Source of the DNA: Cellulophaga sp. RHA19
Lineage (GTDB): Bacteria > Bacteroidota > Bacteroidia > Flavobacteriales > Flavobacteriaceae
DNA length: 64,000 nt
NCBI RefSeq assembly: GCF_002813425.1
Contig: NZ_PHUL01000001.1
Coordinates: forward strand, 3,711,001-3,775,000
Reading direction: 5' to 3'
Shown: one piece after another, positions 30,160 through 39,687 of the stretch
Layout of the letters: each line of letters begins with the position of its first letter
How positions within the stretch are numbered: position 1 is the first letter of the stretch
Position numbers and translations under genes: made by a program
Notes under the pieces: model-generated
Databases searched by the model: none
Seen by the model: the letters and a program-made list of their open reading frames with translations, nothing else
What the model was told of the DNA's origin: nothing

Positions 30160-31929
30160 TTACCAGTTAAATTTATAAGTTGCCCCTGCAAGTACTTGGA
30201 AGCCCTGAACTGGATAATTTGCCCAACGTTGGTAGTTGTTATTTGCTATGTTTGCTGTTTTTATAAAAAGTGATAATTTTTCATCTAAACGGTAACCAAC
30301 GTGTGCATTAGCATCAAAATAACTATCTAAAGTTACTACTGTAGATACAAAATCTTGTGGTTGTGTACCAGTTGCCGCAACAGAACCTAAATCTTCTCTT
30401 TCACCTACAAAGAATAAGTTAGCTCCCATAAACCATTTTTCATTAATTTGATAATCCAAAAATAAAGACCCCTTTACTTTTGGCAAGTTCCAAGCAGGGT
30501 TGTCTGTTTCTGTTGTGTAGCTAAAAACCTCAGCATTTATACCTAAAGCAAAGTTTCTGTTTACATCTACATTTAACTCTCCAAAGAATGAAAATGTTTT
30601 TATATCGTCATAAAAAATATCAAATGTATTCCCTAAATGATAATCTTTATCTTCATCTGCTCTAAAAGCATTTTCTGGATTTAACTTATATAAAGCTCTA
30701 TTATTTTCTGCCGTATAAGATGCCTTTACATTGTAACCTAAATTAGTTAATAATTGCCCTTTTAAACCTGCATAGGCATTGTACTGACTATCGGTTGGTA
30801 AAATTGTGAGTGTTGGAGATACAAATGGATTCTCATCTACAAAATCGTGATAAGAATTTTGATGTAAATCTCCCTCTATACCACCATATGCAATTGCAGT
30901 TTCTCCAGACAATCTGTATGAAGCTGTTACCGCAGGATAAATATATAAGTTACTGTTACTAGCCTCTGTATCTAAACCATATACTACATTAGCTCCTAAA
31001 TTTAAAGTAAGGTCATCTCTTAATATTACCAAGCTAGGGTTTACACCAAACTGTACCTGACCAAATTTAATTTCGCCAGTATTATCTGTGTTATTTAAAC
31101 TAGCATTTTTAAATTTACCACCAAGGTAATCTAGTTTTACATTAAAGTTAATTAACTCATTAGAAATTGGCACTTCTACAGCTGCGTTAATAACCGCTCT
31201 ATTTTCTCCGGATTCTGTTGCATCCCAAAAACGTCTTAACAATACATCACCACCTTTAATTAGGTAATCTTCCATCTTAAGCTCTCCTCCAAGTTCTGCA
31301 TCAAAATAATGTTGTTTTTCATCTATAAGACTTTCTGGTATTGTACCCAAAGCATCTTCTGTTACTCCATACCAACTGTATAACTTATGTTGTAAAGCTA
31401 AATTGGCATTCCATTCTAAATCTCTTTCTCTTCTTGTATAAATACCTTTTACTTTAGTATCGTAAAAAACATTATCTACAGGAGCTTCTTCTATATCTCC
31501 ACGAGAAGAATGATGGTTTAACCCTATATCTAAAGTTTCGTTTCTGTTAATAGGTCTGCTTGTATAAAAATCTACCAAAGCATTGTTGTAATTTCCCAAA
31601 CCTAAAGAAGCATAAGAATTAAATAACTCCTCTGGTTTTTTCTTTTTTACAGCAGTGGCTTTACCCTTTGCTGGTGTAAATGTAGAAGCTACAGGCACAG
31701 AAAAAATACTATAATTAATTGGCTTTTTCTTTAATTCTACCGCCCCATTAATAACAGGTGTAGATTTTAGTTTAAAAGCATCTGCAATAGTTGGCTTGTA
31801 TGCTTTTACTACCGTTACAGTCTCTGTTCCTAAATCTTTTTCTTCTTTATCCTTGTCTTTATCTTGTGCAAAGGCAATTGGTGCCAATCCTAAAAATAAA
31901 GTTATAGTTATATAGATATACTTTTGCAT
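30160..31929 (-). CDS. TonB-dependent receptor-like outer-membrane barrel without a plug domain
   Basis: A 589-residue protein with a signal peptide ending FAQ (residue 22). The segment GTETVTVVKAYKPTIADAFKLKST recalls a TonB-receptor N-terminus, but a full plug domain is absent: the barrel strands start by about residue 110 (NSYASLGLGNYNNALVDFYTS) and run to the end (DANAHVGYRLDEKLSLFIKTANIANNNYQRWANYPVQGFQVLAGATYKFNW), including the typical C-terminal strand with terminal Trp. It lies 30 bases downstream of a 1007-residue TPR protein on the same strand; the pair probably works together in the envelope. Confidence 0.82.
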   Translation of the reverse strand: MQKYIYITITLFLGLAPIAFAQDKDKDKEEKDLGTETVTVVKAYKPTIADAFKLKSTPVINGAVELKKKPINYSIFSVPVASTFTPAKGKATAVKKKKPEELFNSYASLGLGNYNNALVDFYTSRPINRNETLDIGLNHHSSRGDIEEAPVDNVFYDTKVKGIYTRRERDLEWNANLALQHKLYSWYGVTEDALGTIPESLIDEKQHYFDAELGGELKMEDYLIKGGDVLLRRFWDATESGENRAVINAAVEVPISNELINFNVKLDYLGGKFKNASLNNTDNTGEIKFGQVQFGVNPSLVILRDDLTLNLGANVVYGLDTEASNSNLYIYPAVTASYRLSGETAIAYGGIEGDLHQNSYHDFVDENPFVSPTLTILPTDSQYNAYAGLKGQLLTNLGYNVKASYTAENNRALYKLNPENAFRADEDKDYHLGNTFDIFYDDIKTFSFFGELNVDVNRNFALGINAEVFSYTTETDNPAWNLPKVKGSLFLDYQINEKWFMGANLFFVGEREDLGSVAATGTQPQDFVSTVVTLDSYFDANAHVGYRLDEKLSLFIKTANIANNNYQRWANYPVQGFQVLAGATYKFNW

Positions 31930-31959
31930 AGTGTGTTCTTAATATTAGTTGCCTTTTTT

Positions 31960-34900
31960 TTAGTTGCCATCTGGACTTATAGAAGAGTTGCTACGTGCTT
32001 CCTTGGTTTTAATAAGTCGCTGTTCTGTTTGTGCCTCTGCAACTATGTCTGGGTAACTGCTAAAGTTTTTTATAATATTTTCTAAAATATAATTTGCTTG
32101 GTACGCATCTCCCAATGCATCGTAATTTTTAGCCATAACTAACAAGCCTTTTCCTGCCCATTCTTTATATCCCGAAAAATCTTTAACCAATGTTTGCACT
32201 GCTGCAGAAGAAGCCTCATAATCTTGCTCCTTGTTTTTAAAGTACGCATTGTAATACCAAGCCTCTGCACCTCTTTCACCTGTTGCTATTTTTTGTACCG
32301 TAGCATATGCTTCTTTTGCTTTAACCTCATCGTTAGTTTTAATAGCAGAACGCGCTATCATAATATGAGCATCACTTTTAATACGGTTATCTATACTCTC
32401 TGTAGCTAACACTTTTTCTGCATAAGCAATAGTTTTGCTATAGTTCTTTTGATTGTAATAACCTTTCATTAAGTTAGACTGTGCAAAGGTTACATTTTGT
32501 TTAATATTTGCTGTTTGCTCTAGTTTCTCTAAGTATGGAAAAGCATCTGTGTATTTATTATCTCCAATATAAATTTCACATACACGCGCTATTGCCTGCT
32601 CTGTAAATTCTGCAGCTCCTTGGTCTGCAACGTATTTGTAATGTGGTAACGCATTTGCTTTTTGCCCTTTACCAAAATACAATTGCGCTAGTTTAAAGTT
32701 TGCATCTAAAATATGAGAACCATTAGGAAATTCTTTAATGTAATTCTCATAACCTCTAATAGCCGCATCTGTTTTATTTTCTATAAATTGTTTTTCAGCA
32801 GAATCATAGGTAGCATTATCTAATTCTGAATCTGTAACCTCTACAAAATCTAAATCTCTAACCCAGTCTGCATACTCATCTACCCTACCAAGATCTACAT
32901 AAACTAGTTTTGCTGTTGCTACAGCTTGTATTGCCTCTTGTGTTTTGGCGTGGTCACGCACAACTGTTTTAAATTTAGCTAAGGCTTTTTCATTTCTACT
33001 TGCGTTATAGTGCACTAAACCTTGGCGTAGTAATGCTCTTGGCACTAAACTACTTCCTTTATAGTCGCTAATTAATTTATTATATGCTTGTAAACCTAAA
33101 TCTTCCTTACCTAATTTAATGTATGTGTTTCCTAACTCATACAAAGCATCATCCTTTAAAGTAGATTTGTTATACTTTGTTACAAAGCTTTTTAGTTCAC
33201 TAATTTTAGTATCACTCTTACCAACAAAACCATAACTTAGAGCTCTTTGGTAAGCGGCATAATCTTTTTGTCCGCCTCTGTTTTTTAAAGCGATATTATA
33301 CGTTTCAATAGCTGGCCAATACTTGCTAGTTACAAAGTAGCAATCTCCCAAACGTAAATAAGCATCGTTTAACTTAGCCTCGTCTTCTGGTTTGCTATCT
33401 GTATATTTTTTATAATATGATGTTGCATTTACGTAATCATTCAGTTTAAAATAAGTATATGCTAAATTGTAATCTAACTCCTTATTTTCTTCTGTAGAAA
33501 CAGACATTGGATTCTGTTGAAAAGCTACAAACGATACCAAGGCATCATCAAACTTGTTTAGTAAATAAAGTGATTCTGCTTTCCAGAAATTTGCTCTGGC
33601 TTTAAATTTTGGTTCTTCGGCATTATCTAAAGACAAATTAAACGCATCTAAAGCAGTATTGTAATCTTGCTCTAAAAACAATTCTACGCCTCTGTAAAAA
33701 GCAACCTTTTGGTACGTTTCTTTACTAGCGTAATTTTTATTCTTCTCTAGCAACTCCAAAGCACCTTTGTAATTTTTAGATGTAATGTAAGAATCTACTA
33801 AAAGCTCTTGAATTTCTTTAGCGTGCTCACTATCTGGGTAGTTTTCTAAATATTTAGTTAGTACTGCTGGCACAGGCTCGTATGCATTACCAATTTCATA
33901 ACTAAGTCTGGCATAGTTTAAATAAGCATCTTTTTTAATTTGCTCAGAATAATCCATCTGAGATGCATTTTTAAATGCATTTAAAGCTTCTTGTTTTTTA
34001 TCTAGTTTTAAATAACATTCTGCTAAATGGTAATATGCGTTTTGAGACACACTGTTATCTCCATCTATAATATTATTAAACTGGTCTATACCATTTGCGT
34101 AATCTCCTTGCTTATAGTAACTGTAACCAAGCAAATAATAATCTGTATTACTCCACTTACCACGTTTACCTTTGTACTCTGTTAAATAAGGTATAGCATT
34201 ATTGTATTGTTTTAGGTTAAAGTAACTTTCACCTATTATTTTATTTAATTCTGATACCTCATTCCTATCTGCTTTTGGCAACTGTTCTTTGGCAAGTGCT
34301 ATAGCTTTTTCAAAATTACCAAGTTTAAAATTCATATCTGCTTGGTAGTATGATAGTTTTTCTTTTAACTCGTCCTGATCTGTAATCTGGTCAAAACGCT
34401 CATTTGCCTCTTGGTAATTATCTTGCTCATAAGCAATATAACCTAAGTAATATTTTGCTTGAGAACCGTAGGTTGCCGAGTTGGTAACACGATTTAAATA
34501 ACGTTCTGCGTCTTTGTATTTTTTAGATGAAAAAAGAGCGTATCCGTTGTTAAACTCAAATCGTTCTTTGTCTTTCCTAGACATAGAAGATTGGTCTACT
34601 TTAGCATACCATTTTAAAGCGTGCGGATACTTACCCGTTTCAAAATAATAATCTGCCACATCTAAATAAGCTGTATTTCTTTTGGTAGACGTTGGGTAGT
34701 CTGCCACAAACTTCTCCATAAGTTTATCTGCACCAAGCTGATTAAGACGTATTGCAGCCGTAGCAATGTAGTAATGACTATTGGCTTTTGTCTCGTAATC
34801 ATTGGTGCTTTTTGCCACTTCTTTAAAAACGGCTTGTGACGCTTGGTACTGCTTGTCGTTGTACAAAGACAGTGCTTTTACGTAATCTTTATTCTTGTGT

Positions 34901-34983
34901 GTGTAAATTTCTGTTTTTTGCGAATATCCATAGATAGACATCCCCATAAAACATAGGAGTATTGCAATTTTTTTCATTTTCAT
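31960..34983 (-). CDS. Large secreted TPR-repeat protein
   Basis: A 1007-residue protein with signal peptide (IAILLCFMGMSIYGYSQ) followed almost wholly by tetratricopeptide/Sel1-like repeats: recurrent A-Y-Y-LG/NGYALF patterns such as AKYYLGYIAYEQDNYQEANERF, DYYLLGYSYYKQGDYANGIDQF, AYYHLAECYLKLDKKQEALNAF. TPR solenoids mediate protein contacts; a periplasmic or outer-membrane-associated scaffold is likely. It precedes the plug-less barrel gene by 30 bases on the same strand. The alternative start MKMKKIAI (34983 or 34977) does not matter. The C-terminus (ARSNSSISPDGN) is polar. Confidence 0.88.
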   Translation of the reverse strand: MKMKKIAILLCFMGMSIYGYSQKTEIYTHKNKDYVKALSLYNDKQYQASQAVFKEVAKSTNDYETKANSHYYIATAAIRLNQLGADKLMEKFVADYPTSTKRNTAYLDVADYYFETGKYPHALKWYAKVDQSSMSRKDKERFEFNNGYALFSSKKYKDAERYLNRVTNSATYGSQAKYYLGYIAYEQDNYQEANERFDQITDQDELKEKLSYYQADMNFKLGNFEKAIALAKEQLPKADRNEVSELNKIIGESYFNLKQYNNAIPYLTEYKGKRGKWSNTDYYLLGYSYYKQGDYANGIDQFNNIIDGDNSVSQNAYYHLAECYLKLDKKQEALNAFKNASQMDYSEQIKKDAYLNYARLSYEIGNAYEPVPAVLTKYLENYPDSEHAKEIQELLVDSYITSKNYKGALELLEKNKNYASKETYQKVAFYRGVELFLEQDYNTALDAFNLSLDNAEEPKFKARANFWKAESLYLLNKFDDALVSFVAFQQNPMSVSTEENKELDYNLAYTYFKLNDYVNATSYYKKYTDSKPEDEAKLNDAYLRLGDCYFVTSKYWPAIETYNIALKNRGGQKDYAAYQRALSYGFVGKSDTKISELKSFVTKYNKSTLKDDALYELGNTYIKLGKEDLGLQAYNKLISDYKGSSLVPRALLRQGLVHYNASRNEKALAKFKTVVRDHAKTQEAIQAVATAKLVYVDLGRVDEYADWVRDLDFVEVTDSELDNATYDSAEKQFIENKTDAAIRGYENYIKEFPNGSHILDANFKLAQLYFGKGQKANALPHYKYVADQGAAEFTEQAIARVCEIYIGDNKYTDAFPYLEKLEQTANIKQNVTFAQSNLMKGYYNQKNYSKTIAYAEKVLATESIDNRIKSDAHIMIARSAIKTNDEVKAKEAYATVQKIATGERGAEAWYYNAYFKNKEQDYEASSAAVQTLVKDFSGYKEWAGKGLLVMAKNYDALGDAYQANYILENIIKNFSSYPDIVAEAQTEQRLIKTKEARSNSSISPDGN

Positions 34984-35156
34984 ATAGACAAGGTCTTATA
35001 GTGATATACCTTTGTTAAATTATATAACGTTTAAAATGGCTAAAAGTATATTAAAACTAAGAAAAATATTTTTTACCAAAGCGCATTACTTTTACCCTTA
35101 AACTTATTACTTTTATATCAACAATAATACCAGTAAATTTATTTACCTCAAAATTT

Positions 35157-35840
35157 ATGCAAGACACTATTTTAGAACTTAAAGACGTTTCCGTTTTTCA
35201 AAAAGACAGCCTTGTGCTTAATAACATCTCTTTAGAGATAAAAAAGGGCGAGTTTGTTTACCTTATAGGAAAAACAGGAAGTGGAAAAAGTAGTTTTATG
35301 AAAACCCTTTATGGTGACTTAGCATTAAAAGAAGGTAGCGGTACTATTGTAGATATAGATTTAAAAACAATGCAAGAAAAAGACATTCCGTTTTTACGCC
35401 GTAAACTTGGTATTGTTTTTCAGGATTTTAAATTATTACCAGACCGTACTATAAATAACAATTTACTTTTTGTTTTAAAAGCTACAGGTTGGAAAGACCG
35501 CACCAAAATGGATACTAAAATTGAAGAAGTTTTAGACAAGGTTGGTATGAAAACAAAAGGATTTAAATTTCCGCATGAGCTTTCTGGAGGAGAGCAACAG
35601 CGTATTGCAATTGCACGTGCTTTACTTAACGACCCTGAACTTATTTTAGCCGATGAACCTACAGGAAACTTAGACCCACAAACTAGTGTAGAGGTTATGA
35701 AAGTGTTGCAAGATATAAACAAAACCGGACGCACAATTTTAATGGCAACACACGACTATGCACTTATATTAAAATACCCATCTAAAACTTTAAAGTGCGA
35801 TGACAATAAGGTGTTTGAAGTAGTACAACGCGCCGTTTAA
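35157..35840 (+). CDS. ftsE: Cell-division ABC ATPase FtsE
   Basis: A 227-residue ATP-binding protein. Walker A LIGKTGSGKSS (residues 35-45), Q-loop GIVFQDFKLLPDRT, signature LSGGEQQR, Walker B LILADEPTGNLD and H-loop MATHDYALI match FtsE, which with FtsX controls peptidoglycan hydrolases at the division site. The FKLLPDRT motif after the Q-loop is characteristic. No ftsX is next to it; it is followed 25 bases downstream by a cation-efflux gene. A LolD-like role is possible but less likely. Confidence 0.85.
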   Translation: MQDTILELKDVSVFQKDSLVLNNISLEIKKGEFVYLIGKTGSGKSSFMKTLYGDLALKEGSGTIVDIDLKTMQEKDIPFLRRKLGIVFQDFKLLPDRTINNNLLFVLKATGWKDRTKMDTKIEEVLDKVGMKTKGFKFPHELSGGEQQRIAIARALLNDPELILADEPTGNLDPQTSVEVMKVLQDINKTGRTILMATHDYALILKYPSKTLKCDDNKVFEVVQRAV

Positions 35841-35865
35841 AAACAACTTACAAAGGCCTACAACT

Positions 35866-36741
35866 ATGAATGTTGAAGACACCGCCATTAAAACAACCTA
35901 TTTTAGTATAATAGGCAACCTTTGCTTGGCTATTATTAAAGGGCTTGCTGGCTTTTTTGGTAATTCTTACGCTCTTATTGCAGACGCAATAGAATCTACT
36001 ACAGATGTTTTTTCTTCTTTACTTGTTCTAGTTGGTTTTAAATACGCAAAACGCCCTGCAGATAAAAATCACCCATACGGACACGGAAAAATAGAACCCC
36101 TAATTACCTTTTTGGTTGTTGCTTTTTTAGTTACATCTGCCACAATAATTGCTTATGAAAGCATACAAAACATACAAACACCGCACAAAATACCCAAAGC
36201 CTGGACGCTTATAGTTTTAGGAGTTATTATTATCTGGAAAGAAACCCTATACCGTATAGTTTTAAAAAAAAGTAAGGAAATACATAGCTCCTCTTTAAAA
36301 GCAGATGCTTGGCACCACAGAAGCGATGCAATAACATCTGTAATGGCCTTTATTGGTATCTCTATTGCACTTGTTTGTGGTAAAGGATATGAAACCGCAG
36401 ATGATTGGGCTGCTCTACTTGCCTCCGGTTTTATATTATATAATAGCTATTTAATTTTAAGACCTGCACTTGGCGAGGTTATGGACGAGCAATTGTATGA
36501 TGATTTAATTGATGAAATAAGAAACAAATCTATACAGGTTGATGGTGTTTTAGATACCGAAAAATGTTTTATACGTAAAGCAGGTATGAAGTTTCATATA
36601 GATTTACACGCCATTGTAGACGGAAAAATTACAGTAAAAGAAGGCCATGATATATCTCACAAACTAAAAGATTATCTTATGACTGAGATTCCAAATCTAG
36701 AATATGTTTTAATACATATAGAACCAGATACATACGAGTAG
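35866..36741 (+). CDS. Cation diffusion facilitator (CDF) metal transporter
   Basis: A 291-residue inner-membrane transporter that exports divalent metal (Zn, Fe, Mn or Co) by proton antiport. The site-A residues are visible as IADAIESTTDVFSS (Asp-x3-x-Asp type) in the second helix and ADAWHHRSDAITSV (HxxxD) in the fifth; a short loop with KNHPYGHGKIEPL lies between. The C-terminal cytoplasmic domain (residues 205-291) has the ferredoxin-like fold with HIDLHAIVDGKITVKEGHDISHKL. Length is normal. It probably shares a transcript with ftsE and the 61-residue gene. Confidence 0.93.
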   Translation: MNVEDTAIKTTYFSIIGNLCLAIIKGLAGFFGNSYALIADAIESTTDVFSSLLVLVGFKYAKRPADKNHPYGHGKIEPLITFLVVAFLVTSATIIAYESIQNIQTPHKIPKAWTLIVLGVIIIWKETLYRIVLKKSKEIHSSSLKADAWHHRSDAITSVMAFIGISIALVCGKGYETADDWAALLASGFILYNSYLILRPALGEVMDEQLYDDLIDEIRNKSIQVDGVLDTEKCFIRKAGMKFHIDLHAIVDGKITVKEGHDISHKLKDYLMTEIPNLEYVLIHIEPDTYE

Positions 36742-36756
36742 CACAAATACATAAAA

Positions 36757-36942
36757 ATGAACAACAAACAACATCATAAGGGCAAACAACTAGCAACATT
36801 TGGTATTTGCGGCGTAATAGGTGGTATTGCATTACTTACGCTACAGCAAAAAATACTTGGTATTATTTGTATTGCTAATGGTGCATTGCTTGCTTACACA
36901 GGTTACAAAAAGATGAAGACTGCTTCTGAAAACAAAGAATAA
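36757..36942 (+). CDS. Small membrane protein
   Basis: A 61-residue protein with two hydrophobic segments (about residues 14-26 and 31-48; GICGVIGGIALLTL, ILGIICIANGALLAYTG) and charged ends (NNKQHHKGKQ, KKMKTASENKE). The start is 15 bases after the CDF gene, with a terminator following, so it is the last gene of that transcript. I do not recognise a family. Confidence 0.6.
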   Translation: MNNKQHHKGKQLATFGICGVIGGIALLTLQQKILGIICIANGALLAYTGYKKMKTASENKE

Positions 36943-36962
36943 CCTAAAACTATTTTTTAATA

Positions 36963-37002
36963 AAAAACCCGATAAACTTTAATAGTGTTTATCGGGTTTT
37001 TA
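36963..37002. terminator. Bidirectional terminator
   Basis: AAAAACCCGATAAAC / GTTTATCGGGTTTTT hairpin between the convergent CDF operon and FKBP gene. Confidence 0.9.
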
Positions 37003-37020
37003 TTTTATAAAGAGAGATGC

Positions 37021-37449
37021 TTATTTAATCTCTAAAACTTCTAGATCAAAAATAAGGTCTTTACCTGCTAAAGGATGGTTACCATCTATAACAATAGACT
37101 CTTCTTTAACTTCTACTACCATTAAGTTCATTTCTCTACCATCTGGAGCTTTAGAAACTAATCCCATACCTACTTTAGGCTCCATATCTTGTGGTAATTC
37201 AGATTTTTTTACTTCTTGTATTAAAGCTTCATTAACCTCACCATATGCTTCTTCTTTAGCAATAGTAATAGTCTTTTTTTCGTTTAGCTTCATATCTATA
37301 ACACCTTTTTCAAAACCAGGTATTAATTGTCCTTGTCCTAAAGTAAACTCTAGCGGCTCTCTACCTTCAGAAGTATCAAAAACTTGTCCGTCTGCCAACT
37401 TCCCTGTGTAATTTACTTTAACCGTGTTGTTTTCCTTAACTATACTCAT
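37021..37449 (-). CDS. FKBP-type peptidyl-prolyl isomerase, SlyD-like
   Basis: A 142-residue cytoplasmic isomerase/chaperone. The FKBP half has YTGKLADGQVFDTSEGREPLEFTLGQGQLIPGFEKGVIDMKLNEKK; it is interrupted by an insert-in-flap domain (EEAYGEVNEALIQEVKKSELPQDMEPKVGMGLVSKAPDGREMNL) and resumes with VIDGNHPLAGKDLIFDLEVLEIK, the SlyD order. The His-rich metal-binding tail of E. coli SlyD is missing. Such proteins catalyse prolyl cis-trans isomerisation and prevent aggregation. Confidence 0.93.
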   Translation of the reverse strand: MSIVKENNTVKVNYTGKLADGQVFDTSEGREPLEFTLGQGQLIPGFEKGVIDMKLNEKKTITIAKEEAYGEVNEALIQEVKKSELPQDMEPKVGMGLVSKAPDGREMNLMVVEVKEESIVIDGNHPLAGKDLIFDLEVLEIK

Positions 37450-37813
37450 ATTGTATTTTTCAATTTTTAAAATATCCTTTGCATAATTTTTACGCAGCCT
37501 ATATTTTATTTTAAACTTAGGGTTATAAAAGCACTAAAACCAAGCCAAAGGAATAAAAACCTGACATAAAAGGGTATAAACACTATTTTTATCAAACTAA
37601 AAAAAAGAAAAAAACGCTACAGCCCTTTATAAGTAGTACTATAGGGAGTTAGGTAAATGCTAAAAAAATATAAATTTAAAAAAATGAAATCAGCAACTAT
37701 GTCAGGTTTTGCTATAAAAACGGATATAAATTAATTGTAAACGATTACAAAATCAATAAAAATTAGCCATTAAAAACAATTACATTAGCTAAAATGTTAT
37801 TAGTAATTAAAGT
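37450..37813. other. Intergenic region with an isolated LacI-type palindrome
   Basis: This 364-base AT-rich stretch between the FKBP gene and an orphan gene holds the palindrome at 37735-37750 described separately, and no convincing gene. A 16-codon reading frame at 37684-37734 has no support. Confidence 0.5.
37735..37750. promoter_or_regulatory. Palindrome matching the LacI/CcpA operator pattern
   Basis: TTGTAAACGATTACAA; its core fits TGNAANCGNTTNCA exactly. It lies 63 bases before the start of the hypothetical gene at 37814. No LacI-family gene is in this window, so a regulator cannot be named. Confidence 0.35.
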
Positions 37814-38434
37814 ATGAAGAATAGTCTTGAAGAATTTTCTAACACCTTAAAAGATTTTCAGAGTATATTACTCACCACTAGATTTGGGAGTAAAAACGAC
37901 TTTTTAACTAGAGAGAACCAAACACCAATAACTCACGTAAAAGAGAAAGTACTTTCTGCAGAACTAAGTTTTTTATACACCAATTATAGTACACTTTTAA
38001 TTTTACCACACATACATATAAACACCTTTTTTAGCTTACACCCAAAGTTGCATATTTTTGGAAAAGGAACAGCTATGACTAAAAAACACAATCCGTGGAA
38101 AGATGGCAAGGTTGTAATAGGACATTCTTTTAATGCATCATCTAAAAAAATATGGGCAGATACCACACAAGAACACACTCCCATTTACGTTACAGATATA
38201 GAAGGTAATTTTATACAACTAACACCTACTATAAACCTATTTTTTAAATTATTAATTGAGTTATGCATTAGCTACAATGAGAATAGAGACAAAGAACCAA
38301 AATGTGGTAGCCATACAAATTTATGGGATTTACACAGAGAAGAAGTAGTTTCTCCTTACTTTGCTAATCGTATAAAACACTTAGTATCACCATACGAGGC
38401 ATTTTTAATAACTGCCGTTTTTACACAAGCGTAA
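37814..38434 (+). CDS. Hypothetical protein (orphan)
   Basis: A 206-residue protein with no signal peptide or clear membrane segment. I do not recognise a family. The segment FGKGTAMTKKHNPWKDGKVVIGHSFNA (residues 72-98) is unusually rich in His/Lys/Gly/Trp, and the C-terminal third has KCGSHTNLWDLHREEVVSPYFANRIKHL. The first 60 residues are helical and charged. It lies downstream of the LacI-like palindrome and 82 bases before the thioesterase. Function unknown. Confidence 0.55.
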   Translation: MKNSLEEFSNTLKDFQSILLTTRFGSKNDFLTRENQTPITHVKEKVLSAELSFLYTNYSTLLILPHIHINTFFSLHPKLHIFGKGTAMTKKHNPWKDGKVVIGHSFNASSKKIWADTTQEHTPIYVTDIEGNFIQLTPTINLFFKLLIELCISYNENRDKEPKCGSHTNLWDLHREEVVSPYFANRIKHLVSPYEAFLITAVFTQA

Positions 38435-38515
38435 ACTCTTGCTTTCATTTCTATTTTCAATCAATTTTAAGTAGTATTTTTACCACATATTTTACACCTA
38501 AATAAATCTACTCTT

Positions 38516-38902
38516 ATGACTTTAGAAGAAAGAATTGAAAAATCTGTAACTACAATTTTTAAAGCCGTTTTCCCTAATACTACTAACCATTATGACACTC
38601 TTTTTGGTGGTACTGCAATGCAACTTATGGACGAGACTGCTTTTATTTGCGCTACAAGATTTAGCAGGCAACAAATGGTAACTGTTAGTAGTGATAAAAT
38701 AGATTTTAAAATGCCAATTCCGGCTGGTACCATTGTAGAATTATCTGGTTACGTTACTCACGTTGGTAATACAAGTTTAAAAGTTAGGGTAGATATTTAT
38801 ATAGAAGAAATGTACTCTAACTACAGGGAAAAAGCTGTGTCTGGCGAATTTACTTTTGTTGCTATTGATGAGAATAAAAAACCTGTTAAAATACTAAAAT
38901 AG
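38516..38902 (+). CDS. Acyl-CoA thioesterase, YciA/hotdog family
   Basis: A 128-residue single hotdog domain. The motif NHYDTLFGGTAMQLMDETAFICATRFS has the family's N-x-x-G-T-L-FGG pattern with catalytic Asp, and the second half VSSDKIDFKMPIPAGTIVELSGYVTHVGNTSLKVRVDIYIE is typical. Such enzymes release CoA from acyl-CoA; chain preference is unknown. It works as a trimer/hexamer in known relatives. It stands between two unrelated orphans, with no clear operon. Confidence 0.92.
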   Translation: MTLEERIEKSVTTIFKAVFPNTTNHYDTLFGGTAMQLMDETAFICATRFSRQQMVTVSSDKIDFKMPIPAGTIVELSGYVTHVGNTSLKVRVDIYIEEMYSNYREKAVSGEFTFVAIDENKKPVKILK

Positions 38903-39054
38903 AAAGACTGCTATAGATTGGCAAACTACACTTATCGCTATTTTAAGTTTAGTACTTGTTTTTCTGTTTTAAAAAATTAATAGTGCTTATATTGTTTTGG
39001 GAAGATCTATTTTAGGTTACCTTTTAACTTATATTTAAAAGCATACTTTTTAAA

Positions 39055-39618
39055 ATGACAATAGATACAATACTTAACAATGTTTATACACTACCACAAG
39101 CCTCTTTAGCTAAAATTAAAGACAATACAGTAGAGGTGTCATACCCTAAAACACATTTAATTATAAAAGACAATACTGTAGAGCACAATATATATTTTAT
39201 TAAAAAAGGAATTGTTAGAGCATATTCTGATTTTGACACAACAGAAGTTACCTTTTGGTTTGGTAAAGAATCTGAAACCATAATATCTATGCGTAGCTAT
39301 ATTGAAAACAAAAAAGGCTATGAGAAAATTGAATTGCTTGAAGATTGTGATTTATATAAGCTTGAAACCAGTAAATTAAAACAACTTTTTTTTGATGATA
39401 TACACATTGCCAATTGGGGTCGTAAATTTGCAGAACAAGAGCTAATTAAAACTGAAGAACGCTTAATATCTAGACAATTTAGAACCGCTACAGAACGCTA
39501 TCAAGATTTATTAAAAAATAATAGCGACTTAATTAAAAGAGTTCAGTTAGGACATATAGCATCATACTTAGGTATTACACAAGTTAGTTTAAGCAGAATT
39601 AGAGCTAGCATAAAATAG
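39055..39618 (+). CDS. Crp/Fnr-family transcriptional regulator
   Basis: A 187-residue regulator: N-terminal cyclic-nucleotide-binding fold (residues 1-115, KDNTVEHNIYFIKKGIVRAYSDFDTTEVTFWFGKESETIISMRSY) and a C-terminal helix-turn-helix (LGHIASYLGITQVSLSRIRASIK). No Cys cluster for an Fe-S centre is visible, so it is not an Fnr in the narrow sense. It lies 69 bases upstream of the SMR gene on the same strand and may regulate it, which is inference from position. The start MTIDTILNNVYT is natural. Confidence 0.9.
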   Translation: MTIDTILNNVYTLPQASLAKIKDNTVEVSYPKTHLIIKDNTVEHNIYFIKKGIVRAYSDFDTTEVTFWFGKESETIISMRSYIENKKGYEKIELLEDCDLYKLETSKLKQLFFDDIHIANWGRKFAEQELIKTEERLISRQFRTATERYQDLLKNNSDLIKRVQLGHIASYLGITQVSLSRIRASIK

Positions 39619-39687
39619 TTTCATTTTTTATCATTTGTAAAATTTTATCTAATTACGTTGTTAGACCTTTGTAAAAAAAGAACAACT

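Noticed and set aside
37684..37734. 16-codon reading frame (MKSATMSGFAIKTDIN) upstream of the hypothetical gene
   Set aside because: Too short, with no export or structural feature and no promoter evidence; likely chance in AT-rich DNA.
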